Positions 37,744 to 46,563 of a DNA stretch of 64,000 nt are shown here, in pieces. This DNA is from CAXMST01 sp963700785. GTDB lineage: Bacteria > Actinomycetota > Thermoleophilia > Solirubrobacterales > 70-9. The notes beneath the pieces were generated by a model. That model was given only the letters and a program-made list of their open reading frames with translations, ran no database searches and was not told the origin of the DNA. The DNA lies in the NCBI GenBank assembly GCA_963700785.1, contig CAVOYZ010000010.1:1-64000 (forward strand), read 5' to 3'. The first letter of the stretch is position 1; each line of letters starts with the position of its first letter. A program made the translations under genes and the position numbers.

Positions 37744-40082
37744 GCACCGCGCTCGAGAGCCGTCGGCGGGTCTGCGTCCGGGTCGAGGGCATCGTCCAGG
37801 GGGTCGGCTTCCGGCCCTACGTCCACAGGCTCGCCGGGGATCTCGACCTCGGCGGCTTCGTCCTCAACGACGGGCGCGGGGTCCTGATCGAGGTCGAGGG
37901 CGATCGGCGCGCGGTCGAGAGCTTCCTCGAGCGGCTTCCGGCCGAGGCGCCGCCGCTCGCCCGCCTCGAGCGGATCGCGTCCGATCGGATCGCGCCCCGC
38001 GGCGAGGAGCGGTTCGCGATCGAGGCCAGCCGGGACACCGGGGCGGGCGACACCCAGATCAGTCCCGACAACGCCACCTGCGCCGACTGCCTCTCGGAGC
38101 TGCGGGATCCCGCCGACCGGCGCTACCGCTATCCGTTCATCAACTGCACGAACTGCGGTCCCCGGTTCACGATCGTCGCCGGCGTCCCATACGACCGGTC
38201 GCTGACGACGATGGCGGCGTTCGAGATGTGCCGGGCCTGCCGGGCCGAGTACGACGATCCCGATGATCGTCGCTTCCATGCCCAGCCCAACGCCTGCCCG
38301 GAGTGCGGACCGACGGTCCGGCTGCTCGATCCCTCGGGTGGCGAGGTGCACGAGCCGGGAGCCGACGCGGTGGCCGCGACCGGCCGGGCTCTGCGCTCCG
38401 GGCTGATCGTCGCGGTCAAGGGCATCGGCGGCTATCACCTCGCCTGCCGCGCCGACAGCGAGCCCGCCGTGGCGACGCTTCGCGCTCGCAAGCGGCGCGA
38501 GGAGAAGCCGTTCGCGGTGATGACGAGAAGCCTCGAGAGCGCCGCCTCCCTGATCGAGCTCAGCGAGGCGGAGCGGGCGCTGCTGGCCGGCCCCCAGCGG
38601 CCGATCGTGATCGCGCGGCGCCGGTCGGCCGCCTCGGTCGCCGCGTCGGTCGCCCCGGACAGCCCCGACCTCGGCGTGATGCTCCCGTACTCGCCCCTGC
38701 ACCACCTGCTGGCGGCGGACGCGGGGGTCGATCTGGTGATGACGTCCGGCAACGTGAGCGACGAGCCGATCGCCTACGAGGATGACGAGGCGCTCGACCG
38801 GCTCGGTGCGATTGCCGATCGCCTCTGCGTTCACGATCGCAAGATCCACACTCGCACCGACGACTCCGTCGTCCGTGCGCTCGACCGGCGGCTGCGATCC
38901 GAGCCCCTGATCCTGCGCCGCTCCCGCGGCTGGGTCCCCGGCGCCCTCGACATGCCGAACGAGGCAGCCCGCCCGGTGCTGGCCTGCGGGGCTGAGCTGA
39001 AGAGCACCTTCTGCCTCGCGCGGGGGCGCCACGCCTGGGTCTCCCACCACATCGGCGATCTCAAGAACTTCGAGACCCTGACCTCGTTCCGCAGGGGGAT
39101 CGAGCACTTCGAGGACCTCCTCGAGGTCGAGCCCTCGGTCGTCGCCCACGACATGCACCCCGACTACCTCTCGACCGCCTACGCCCTGGAGCGGGCGGGC
39201 GTCGAGCGCGTCGCCGTGCAGCACCACCACGCCCACCTCGCGGCGGTGCTCGCCGAGCACGGGTCCGAGGGCCCCGCGGTTGGGGCGATCTACGACGGCG
39301 TTGGATACGGGGCCGACGGCACGGCCTGGGGCGGCGAGCTGCTGGTCGGGGGCCTCGGCTCCTACGATCGCGCCGGGCTGCTGCTTCCGGTCCGCCTGCC
39401 CGGCGGCGACAAGGGCGCCCGCCAGCCCTGGCGGATGGCCTGCTCGTGGCTGGCCGCAGCCTTCGACGGAGCGCCGGAGCGGGCGCCTGAGCCGCTCGCC
39501 GGGCTCGTCGACCCCGGCGCCTGGGAGGCGGTCGCCGGGATCTGTCGGACCGGCCTGGCGTCGCCGCTGACGACGAGCGCAGGCAGGCTGTTCGACGCGG
39601 TTGCCGCGCTCTGCGGGCTGCGGAGCGAGATCCACTACGAGGGGCAGGCCGCGATCGAGCTCGAAGCCGCCGCCGCTGCCGATCCGGTCGATCAGCAGCC
39701 GTATCCGATGCCGCTGCTCGACCAGCGTCCCGGACCGATCGTGATCGACGCCCGGCCGACGGTTCGCGCGATCGTCGCCGACCTGGATCGCGAGACCGTG
39801 CCCACGATCGCGGCCCGCTTCCACGCGGCGATCGCCACCGCCACCGCAGAGGCCTTGGGCCGGCTGGCGGAGCGACAAGGGCTCTCTGATGTCGTGCTTT
39901 CCGGTGGCGTCTTCCAGAACCGGCTGCTGCTCGAGGGTGTGGTCCCCGCTCTGTCGGCCCGCGGGCTGCGGCCGCTGCTGCCGCTGCGACTGCCGGCCAA
40001 CGATGCGGCGATCGCCTACGGGCAGGCGGCGATCGCCGCCCATGCCGCGACCCCGATCGGCGCAGGCCCGGTGGCGCGGTGA
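37740..40082 (+). CDS. hypF: carbamoyltransferase HypF
   Basis: 780 aa. Domains in order: acylphosphatase (VCVRVEGIVQGVGFRPYVHR), two zinc fingers (CADC...CTNC and CRAC...CPEC), YrdC-like (AVKGIGGYHLACRADS then KRREEKPFAVM), and Kae1-like (VAVQHHHAHLAAVLAEHG) with the C-terminal SGGVFQNRLLLEGV. Makes the thiocarbamate on HypE from carbamoyl phosphate. Complete. It overlaps both neighbours by four bases. Confidence 0.98.
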   Translation: MSTALESRRRVCVRVEGIVQGVGFRPYVHRLAGDLDLGGFVLNDGRGVLIEVEGDRRAVESFLERLPAEAPPLARLERIASDRIAPRGEERFAIEASRDTGAGDTQISPDNATCADCLSELRDPADRRYRYPFINCTNCGPRFTIVAGVPYDRSLTTMAAFEMCRACRAEYDDPDDRRFHAQPNACPECGPTVRLLDPSGGEVHEPGADAVAATGRALRSGLIVAVKGIGGYHLACRADSEPAVATLRARKRREEKPFAVMTRSLESAASLIELSEAERALLAGPQRPIVIARRRSAASVAASVAPDSPDLGVMLPYSPLHHLLAADAGVDLVMTSGNVSDEPIAYEDDEALDRLGAIADRLCVHDRKIHTRTDDSVVRALDRRLRSEPLILRRSRGWVPGALDMPNEAARPVLACGAELKSTFCLARGRHAWVSHHIGDLKNFETLTSFRRGIEHFEDLLEVEPSVVAHDMHPDYLSTAYALERAGVERVAVQHHHAHLAAVLAEHGSEGPAVGAIYDGVGYGADGTAWGGELLVGGLGSYDRAGLLLPVRLPGGDKGARQPWRMACSWLAAAFDGAPERAPEPLAGLVDPGAWEAVAGICRTGLASPLTTSAGRLFDAVAALCGLRSEIHYEGQAAIELEAAAAADPVDQQPYPMPLLDQRPGPIVIDARPTVRAIVADLDRETVPTIAARFHAAIATATAEALGRLAERQGLSDVVLSGGVFQNRLLLEGVVPALSARGLRPLLPLRLPANDAAIAYGQAAIAAHAATPIGAGPVAR

Positions 40083-40855
40083 GCTTCGAGTTCCTGTTCA
40101 CGCCGCTCGAGCAGGTCGACGCCGAGCTCACCGAGCTGTTCGCCGCGGCGCCGCTGCTGGTCGCGCTCGGTGCGGCCCTGTTGCTCGGTCTCCGTCACGC
40201 CTCCGATCCCGATCACCTGGTCGCCGTCACCTCGTTGGTCGCCCGTGACGATCGCGGCGTTCGCTCGGCGTTCAGGATCGGGGCCTGGTGGGGGCTCGGA
40301 CATGCGCTCGTTCTGATCGCGCTCGGCATGCCGCTGATCCTGCTCAAGTCGTCGCTGCCGAGCTGGCTCGAACGCGGCGCGGAGATCGGCGTCGGAGTGA
40401 TCATCGTCGTGCTCGCCGGGCGACTGATCGGCAAGTGGGTTCGAGGCGACTACCGGGCGGCCGGCCACCGCCACGATCCGGGGGCGCCCGGCTCGGGGCC
40501 GGCCGGCGTGCACCGGCATCTGCAACCCGCGGGCGGCGCGGGCCACACCCATCCTGCGGCCGAGGACGCCCGGACGCCGGGGCAGGCGTTCGCGATCGGC
40601 GCGATCCACGGCCTGGCGGGCACCGGTGCGGTCGTCGTCCTGTTGATCGCGTCGCTGCCGACTCGTCTCGAGGCGGCCGCCGCGCTCGCCGTCTTCGCGC
40701 CGATGTCGATCGTCTCGATGTCGTTCGTGACGGCGGCGCTTGCCTGGACCCTGACCCGCCCGTTCGTCGAGCCGGTCTACCGGAGCGTGCTGATCCCGGG
40801 CCTGGGGCTGTTCGGGCTGCTGTTCGGTGTCTGGTACGCGGCGCTCGGCGCCTGA
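40079..40855 (+). CDS. nickel/cobalt transporter (NicO/NiCoT-type)
   Basis: 258 aa membrane protein from GTG 40079, coupled to hypF by a four-base overlap. The metal signature H40-x4-D45-H46 (LRHASDPDHLVAV) is present in the first half. A His-rich cytoplasmic loop (GHRHDPG, VHRHLQP, GHTHPAAED) separates two groups of three helices. Its place as last gene of the hyp operon supports nickel uptake for hydrogenase maturation. Confidence 0.88.
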   Translation: MSFEFLFTPLEQVDAELTELFAAAPLLVALGAALLLGLRHASDPDHLVAVTSLVARDDRGVRSAFRIGAWWGLGHALVLIALGMPLILLKSSLPSWLERGAEIGVGVIIVVLAGRLIGKWVRGDYRAAGHRHDPGAPGSGPAGVHRHLQPAGGAGHTHPAAEDARTPGQAFAIGAIHGLAGTGAVVVLLIASLPTRLEAAAALAVFAPMSIVSMSFVTAALAWTLTRPFVEPVYRSVLIPGLGLFGLLFGVWYAALGA

Positions 40856-40931
40856 GACAGCGCCGGCCGGCGTGGCGCAGCCCGGGCCGCGGCGACCCTG
40901 TCGGGGCGGGGTCGAGCCGGGACCGCCGGGC

Positions 40932-41882
40932 TCAGGCCGCGGTCGTCGCGTCGGCTGCGGAGCCGATCTCGATCGTCTCCCCGGTCTCCTGCTCGGAGAC
41001 CTGCCAGAGCCTTGCGATCCCCTCGCTCATGCCGATCCTTCGCAGGATCGGCTTGCGGACCGGCGGTCCGCTGTTGACCCAGAGCGGTCCATAGAACTCG
41101 CCGCCTCGCGCATTCGGATCGGTCGCCGCCCGGAGCTGGGAGAGGGCGCCCTGAGCCGGTTCCATCCCCGAGCGGGCCGCCATGCCGTGGAAGAAGCGCG
41201 CCCAGCGATCGCCGGCGTTCTCGCTCGCGGCGTGGGCCTGTAGGTCGGTGTTCGAGAGCCCCGGGTGAGCGATCAGGCTCGCCGCCGAGACTCCGGCCTG
41301 CTCGAAGCGGCGCTGCAGGCCGATCCCGAAGTGGAAGTTGGCGAGCTTCGACTGCCCGTAGGACTTCCAGGGACCGTAGTTGCCCTCGAGGTGGGGATTC
41401 GACGGGTCGACGGCGCGGCCCATGTGGTGCGCCGTGCTGGTCACGCTGACGACCCTGGCGGCGGGAGCCTGCAGGAGCGCCGGCATCAGCCTCGACGTGA
41501 GCACCCAGTGCCCGAGGTGATTGACGCCGAGCTGCATCTCGAAGCCGTCCGCGGTGCGTCGCTCGGGCATCGCCATCAGTCCGGCGTTGTTGACGAGGAT
41601 GTCGATCTCGGAGTGGTCCTCGAGGACCGCGGTGGCTGCCTCCCTGACCGAGTCGAGCGAGCCGAGGTCGAGCGGCACGACCTCGAGCACGGCATCGGGG
41701 CTCTCGGCGCGGATCTCGGCCTCGGCCGCGGCCGCCTTCTCCTGGTTTCTGGCCGCCATCAGGACTCGGGCCCCCTTTGCCGCGAGCGCCCGCGCCGTCT
41801 GGAGCCCGAGGCCGCCGTTGGCGCCGGTGATCAGCGCGGTGCGCCCCTCGAGGCCGGGGATGTCATCACTGCTCCAGGACAT
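40932..41882 (-). CDS. short-chain dehydrogenase/reductase
   Basis: 316 aa classical SDR. TGANGGLG cofactor motif near residue 19, NNAG, the catalytic Ser in VVSVTSTAHH, and YGQSK (YxxxK). The overall pattern, with an early HLGHWVLTSRLMPALL segment and a long C-terminus, resembles the retinol dehydrogenase/WWOX-like group. GGAGGAGC precedes the ATG at 41880-41882. Convergent with the nickel transporter across a 76-base gap that shows no clear terminator. Substrate unknown. Confidence 0.93.
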   Translation of the reverse strand: MSWSSDDIPGLEGRTALITGANGGLGLQTARALAAKGARVLMAARNQEKAAAAEAEIRAESPDAVLEVVPLDLGSLDSVREAATAVLEDHSEIDILVNNAGLMAMPERRTADGFEMQLGVNHLGHWVLTSRLMPALLQAPAARVVSVTSTAHHMGRAVDPSNPHLEGNYGPWKSYGQSKLANFHFGIGLQRRFEQAGVSAASLIAHPGLSNTDLQAHAASENAGDRWARFFHGMAARSGMEPAQGALSQLRAATDPNARGGEFYGPLWVNSGPPVRKPILRRIGMSEGIARLWQVSEQETGETIEIGSAADATTAA

Positions 41883-41913
41883 GCGCTCCTCCGTCGAGTG
41901 AGTGAGTACCCGT

Positions 41914-42516
41914 TCAGGCTACCCGGGAACGCGCGGGCGCGAGGATCAGCTCGACGTATCCGTCGGCGATCTGCTCGGCCCTCAGCGGGCCCCGGGGCCG
42001 GTACCACTGGACCGTGTGGTTGACCATCCCGAGCAGCGCGTAGCGGGCGAGCTCGGCGCTGGGGACTGCGGCGGCATCCAGTGCCCCGGCCAGCAGCTGC
42101 TCGAACTCCTTGCGGCTGCGGCGCACCCCGCGCCACTGATCGCCGTGATCGACCACGTGACGGACCTGGGTGAAGACCAGCAGGTGGTCCCGGTGCGCGA
42201 CCACGTGCGAGACCCAGAGCCGCACCAGGTCGCGGAGCTGATCCTCGGCCGGCGAGGAATCCGTTGCGAGCAGCTCGCGTGAGGCCGCGAGCAGCGGCTC
42301 CATGAGCTGGTCGCAGATCTCGATCAGGAGCTCCTCCTTGCCGTGGAAGTAGTGGTAGAGCGCACCAGTCGCCAGCCCGAGCCGCGCCGCCAGCTCCGAC
42401 ACCGAGGTCTCGGCGTACCCGTGCTCGGCGAAGATCCGCGCCGACGAGCCGACCACCTCGGCTCGGCGGCGGTCGTAGCGGGCGCGGAGGGCCGGGCGTG
42501 TGGGTCTGGCGGCCAC
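41914..42516 (-). CDS. TetR-family transcriptional regulator
   Basis: 200 aa from GTG 42514-42516 (MAARPTRPALRARYDRRR). HTH: IFAEHGYAETSVSELAARLGLATGALYHYFHGKEELL, a standard TetR DNA-binding domain. The C-terminal ligand domain is divergent. It is divergent from the acyl-CoA carboxylase genes with palindromes in between, so it probably represses them and itself in response to an acyl-CoA or related ligand. A -10 TACCAT (minus strand, 42525-42530) ends eight bases before the GTG. Confidence 0.93.
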   Translation of the reverse strand: MAARPTRPALRARYDRRRAEVVGSSARIFAEHGYAETSVSELAARLGLATGALYHYFHGKEELLIEICDQLMEPLLAASRELLATDSSPAEDQLRDLVRLWVSHVVAHRDHLLVFTQVRHVVDHGDQWRGVRRSRKEFEQLLAGALDAAAVPSAELARYALLGMVNHTVQWYRPRGPLRAEQIADGYVELILAPARSRVA

Positions 42517-42524
42517 CGCTGCAG

Positions 42525-42530
42525 ATGGTA
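42525..42530 (-). promoter_or_regulatory. tetR -10, leaderless configuration
   Basis: Minus-strand TACCAT, eight bases before the GTG start at 42516. Its -35 region falls on the palindrome at 42546-42557. Confidence 0.45.
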
Positions 42531-42545
42531 GCCCAATCTCCGAGC

Positions 42546-42580
42546 GTTCGTTCGAACATCGAATGAATATTCGGTATATT
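42546..42580 (+). promoter_or_regulatory. divergent operator/promoter between tetR and the carboxylase genes
   Basis: GTTCGTTCGAAC (42546-42557) and CGAATGAATATTCG (42560-42573) are inverted repeats. TATATT (42575-42580) is the carboxylase -10, six bases before ATG 42587 (leaderless). TTCGAA (42551-42556) is the best -35. Both palindromes sit where a TetR dimer would block both promoters. Confidence 0.6.
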
Positions 42581-42586
42581 GAGCCG

Positions 42587-44528
42587 ATGGAGGGCAGCGA
42601 TTCAGGCGTCCAGGGGCTCGGGCCGGTACTGGTCGCCAACCGCGGCGAGATCTCGGTCCGGGTGCAGCGCAGCGCTCGGGAGCTCGGTCTGCGGACGGTC
42701 GCCGTCTTCGCCGCCCCCGATCGCGGCGCCCCGCACGCCACGCTCGCCGACGAGTCGGTCCTGGTCTCGAGCTATCTCGACTCCGACGAGCTGATCCGCG
42801 CCGCGCGGGTGAGCGGCGCCCGCTCGGTCCATCCCGGCTACGGCTTTCTCAGCGAGAACGCGGACTTCGCCCGGGCGGTCGATCGGGCGGGGATCACCTG
42901 GATCGGGCCGCCGGCGGCGGCGATCGAGCTGATGGGGGACAAGGCCCGCTCGAAGCAGCTCGCATTGGAGTCGGGCGTCCCGGTCGTCCCCGGCACCGAG
43001 GGCGCCGACGCGAGCGCCGAGCAGATCCGCGCCCTCGCGGCGGAGCACGGCTACCCGCTGATCATCAAGGCGCTTGCCGGCGGCGGCGGCAAGGGCATGC
43101 GGGTCGTTGCCGCCGCCGACGACCTCGACGCCGCGCTTGAGGCCGCCCGGCGCGAGGCGGAGGCTGCCTTCGGCGACGGGCGGGTGCTGGCGGAGCGCTA
43201 CCTGGAGCGGCCGCGCCACATCGAGATCCAGGTGCTCGCCGACTCGCATGGCAATGCGGTCCACCTCGGGGAGCGCGAGTGCTCGCTGCAGCGACGCCAT
43301 CAGAAGGTGATCGAGGAGGCCCCTTCGCCGATCGTCGACGCCCGCTTGCGGGAGGAGATGGGATCGGCCGCCGTTGCGCTGGCGATCGCCTGCGACTACG
43401 AGGGAGCCGGCACGGTCGAGTTCATCGTTCCCGCCTCCGGCGAGCGCTTCTTCTTTCTCGAGATGAACACGCGGCTGCAGGTTGAGCACCCGGTCACCGA
43501 GATGGTTTGGGGAGTCGACCTCGTCTGCCAGCAGCTTCGCCTCGCCGCCGGTGAGCGGCTCGACGAGGGTCTGGCCTCGTCAGGGCCCGTCGGGCATGCG
43601 GTCGAGGCCCGCCTGTACGCCGAGGACCCTGCAGCGGGCTTTCTGCCCTCGACCGGCGTCGTCAGGCGCTGGTGCGAGCCGGTCGGCGCCGGGATCCGGA
43701 TCGACTCGGGCGTCGCGGCGGGAAGTGTGGTCGGCACCGAGTTCGATCCGATGCTCGCGAAGCTGATCGCTCACGGGCCCGACCGGCCGACGGCGCTCGG
43801 CCGCCTCGACCGGGCGCTCGCAGAGCTCGAGCTGCTCGGCGTCACCAGCAGCGCCGCGTTCAGCCGCGCCCTGCTCGCCGATCCGGAGGTCAGGGCCGGG
43901 CGGCTTGACACGACGCTGCTCGAACGGCTGCTGGAGGGGCTCGACCTGACCGTCCCCGACGACCTGATCGCCGCGGGCGCACTCGGGCTGTTTCTCGCCG
44001 ACACCGAGGGCTTCGGGATCGGCGCCGGTCCCTGGCGTCGGCGCTTTGCTCGGCTCGGCGGAGATCCGGATCGGCGACGGCGGGATCAGCGGCGCGGTTC
44101 GGTTCGCGCGGGCCGAGGCGCGACGGCTCGACGACGGCTCGCTGCTCTGCGAGCTCGACGGGCTCGCCAGGACCTATGCGGCATCGCTTGACGGGGACGC
44201 GATCTGGATCGCGCGTGACGGCCACCAGCTGCGGATGGAGCCGGAGCGCAGGACGCGCGGGGCTCCCGAGGCGGCGGGCTCGCTCGAGGCGCCGATGCCC
44301 GGCGTGGTGCTGATCGTCGAGGCCGCCAACGGAGACCGGGTCGAGCGCGGCCAGGTCCTGCTCGTGCTCGAATCGATGAAGATGGAGCTGCAGGTGACCG
44401 CACCGGCCGCCGGCGTGGTCGAGGGTCTCGAGCTGAGGGTCGGAGATCGCGTCGCCCAGGGCGACGCCCTGGCCGTGATCGGCGCCGATCCTGATCAGGG
44501 TCCCGCCGACGGGATCGAGGAGGGCTGA
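42587..44528 (+). CDS. acyl-CoA carboxylase biotin carboxylase/BCCP subunit, frameshifted
   Basis: About 646 aa when one extra T in CGCTTTGCTC (44045-44047) is discounted. Biotin carboxylase part: VLVANRGEISVRVQRSARELG, VHPGYGFLSENADFA, ALAGGGGKGMR (ATP grasp), EMNTRLQVEHPVTE. In the second frame: AEIRIGDGGISG and the C-terminal biotinyl domain with ESMKMEL. Length and domain order match methylcrotonyl-CoA or related alpha subunits. Transcript predicted leaderless from TATATT. It overlaps the carboxyltransferase gene by one base. Partner and neighbours suggest leucine or branched-chain breakdown. Confidence 0.9.
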
Positions 44529-46089
44529 TGAGTCACCGCGATGCGCACGAGGAGCTGATCGCCGATCTCGAGCGGCGCCTGACCCGCGCTCGCGCCGGCG
44601 GCGGCCCGAGCGCAATGGAGCGGCACGTCGGCCGCGGCAAGCTTCCGGCCCGCGATCGGGTCGAGCTGCTCTGCGATCCGGGCGCCCCGTTTCTCGAGCT
44701 CTCGCCGCTCGCGGCCGAGGAGATGTACGGGGGTGATGCGCCCGGCGCCGGGATCGTCACCGGGGTCGGCTCGTCGAGGGCCGGCGCTGCGCGATCGTTG
44801 CCAACGACGCGACCGTGAAGGGCGGCACCTACTACCCGATCACGGTCAAGAAGCACCTGCGCGCTCAGGAGGTCGCGCTCGACAACAACCTCCCCTGCGT
44901 CTACCTGGTCGACTCGGGGGGCGCCTTCCTGCCGATGCAGGACGAGGTCTTTCCCGATCGCGAGCACTTCGGGCGGATCTTCTTCAACCAGGCGACGATG
45001 TCGAAGCGCGGCATCCCGCAGATCAGCGCGGTGATGGGGTCCTGCACGGCCGGTGGTGCATACGTGCCGGCGATGAGCGACGAGACCGTGATCGTCCGCG
45101 GGCAGGGAACGATCTTCCTCGGCGGCCCGCCGCTGGTCAAGGCGGCCACCGGCGAGGAGGTGAGCGCCGAGGATCTGGGTGGAGGTGACGTGCACGCCCG
45201 TCGCTCCGGCGTCGTCGATCACCTCGCCGACGACGATCAGCACGCGCTCGAGATCGTCCGCTCGATCATCGCGACCCTTCCTCCCCAGCAGTCTGCCCCC
45301 TGGGAGCGACGCGAGTCTCGGCCCCCGGCTGCGGACCCGGACGGACTGCTCGATCTGGTCCCGCTCGATCCCCGCACGCCCTTCGCGGTCCACGAGGTGC
45401 TCCGCCGGATCGTCGACGGCTCCGAGCTGGACGAGTTCAAGGAGCTCTACGGGACCACCGTCGTCTGCGCGTTCGCCCACATCGACGGCCACCGGGTCGG
45501 GGTGATCGCCAACAACGGCATCCTCTTCAGCGAGTCGGCGCTGAAGGCCGCGCACTTCATCGAGCTCTGCGATCGCCGCGGCATTCCGATCGTCTTCGTC
45601 CAGAACATCAGCGGCTTCATGGTCGGCAGGGACTACGAGGCGGGCGGAATCGCGAAGGACGGTGCGAAGTTGGTCACCGCCGTCTCCTGTGCCCGGGTCC
45701 CGAAGCTGACCGTGATCATCGGCGGCTCCTACGGGGCCGGGAACTACGGGATGTGCGGGCGGGCCTACTCGCCGCGCTTTCTGTTCATCTGGCCGAACGC
45801 GAGGATCAGCGTGATGGGCGGCGAGCAGGCGGCCACCGTGCTGAGCACGATCCGCCGCGAGCGGGCCGAGGCGGCCGGGGACGAGTGGCCCCCTGAGCAG
45901 GAGGAGGATTTCAAGCGTCGCCTCCGCGACCAGTTCGAGCATCAGGGCAACCCGATCTACTCGACGGCGCGGCTCTGGGACGACGGCGTGATCGACCCGC
46001 GCCAGACGCGAGATGTCCTCGCAAAGGCCCTCGCGGCCTGCGCCCCGGCGCCGCTCGCCGAGCTCGGCTACGGAGTGTTCAGAATGTAG
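44528..46089 (+). CDS. acyl-CoA carboxylase carboxyltransferase subunit (methylcrotonyl-CoA type), frameshifted
   Basis: About 520 aa when one missing base near 44772 (GGCTCGTCGAG, probably one G short) is restored. That joins EEMYGGDAPGAGIVTGVG to EGRRCAIVANDATVKGG. The rest is very close in pattern to 3-methylcrotonyl-CoA carboxylase beta: CVYLVDSGGAFLPMQDEVFPD, GSCTAGGAYVPAMSDE, GTIFLGGPPLVKAATGE, GGSYGAGNYGMCGRAY. With the alpha subunit it carboxylates a branched enoyl-CoA. The TetR gene upstream is the probable regulator. Confidence 0.9.
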
Positions 46090-46091
46090 TC

Positions 46092-46529
46092 ATGGCCGCC
46101 CGTCCCCAATACCGGCTGCTGCCGGCGGGCGAGGCCCACTGGCGCGAGTCGAACCAGATGAAGGTGCTGAACACCGACCTTGCGAAGCAGCTCGAGGCGA
46201 CGGCGGTGGGCGCGAGGCTCTGGCGGCTGCGTCCCGGCGAGGCGTCGACCCGGCACCGGCACGGCACCCAGGAGGAGCTGTACCTGCTGCTCGAGGGCCG
46301 GGGACGGGCCCGCGTCGGCGACGAGCTGCTGACGCTCGAGCCGCTGGATTCGCTGCTGGTCGATCCGCCGCTGGTCCGCCAGATCTTCAACGACACCGAT
46401 CAGGACGCGCTCTGGCTCGTCGTCGGCGCCCCGCCTGAGCCCGCGAACACGCTCGAGATGAGCGCGGCGCAGCTCGCCGAGCTCTACCCGGACGGCCCGC
46501 AGGCGCTGCCGCCTGAGCTCGGCGGATGA
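46092..46529 (+). CDS. cupin-domain protein
   Basis: 145 aa. A single conserved-barrel cupin: RPGEASTRHRHGTQEELYLLLEGRGRARVGDE carries the first metal motif (HRHGTQEE), followed by LLVDPPLVRQIFNDTD. It is two bases after the carboxylase stop, so part of that operon. Function unknown; could be a small sugar or acid-binding enzyme or sensor. Confidence 0.85.
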   Translation: MAARPQYRLLPAGEAHWRESNQMKVLNTDLAKQLEATAVGARLWRLRPGEASTRHRHGTQEELYLLLEGRGRARVGDELLTLEPLDSLLVDPPLVRQIFNDTDQDALWLVVGAPPEPANTLEMSAAQLAELYPDGPQALPPELGG

Positions 46530-46551
46530 GCCCGGCCGGGCCGCGTGCCGA

Positions 46552-46557
46552 TACGGT
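46552..46557 (+). promoter_or_regulatory. zwf -10, leaderless configuration
   Basis: TACGGT ends six bases before the ATG at 46564; no Shine-Dalgarno. Confidence 0.4.
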
Positions 46558-46563
46558 GAGCTG

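Noticed and set aside
37686..40043. A 785-codon minus-strand frame opposite hypF
   Set aside because: Shadow of hypF, which has all its domains and coupled neighbours.
32474..40855. Hydrogenase structural subunits within the hyp region
   Set aside because: No frame carries the paired CxxC motifs of the large subunit or FeS motifs of the small subunit; every gene is assigned to maturation, transport or the SIS protein.
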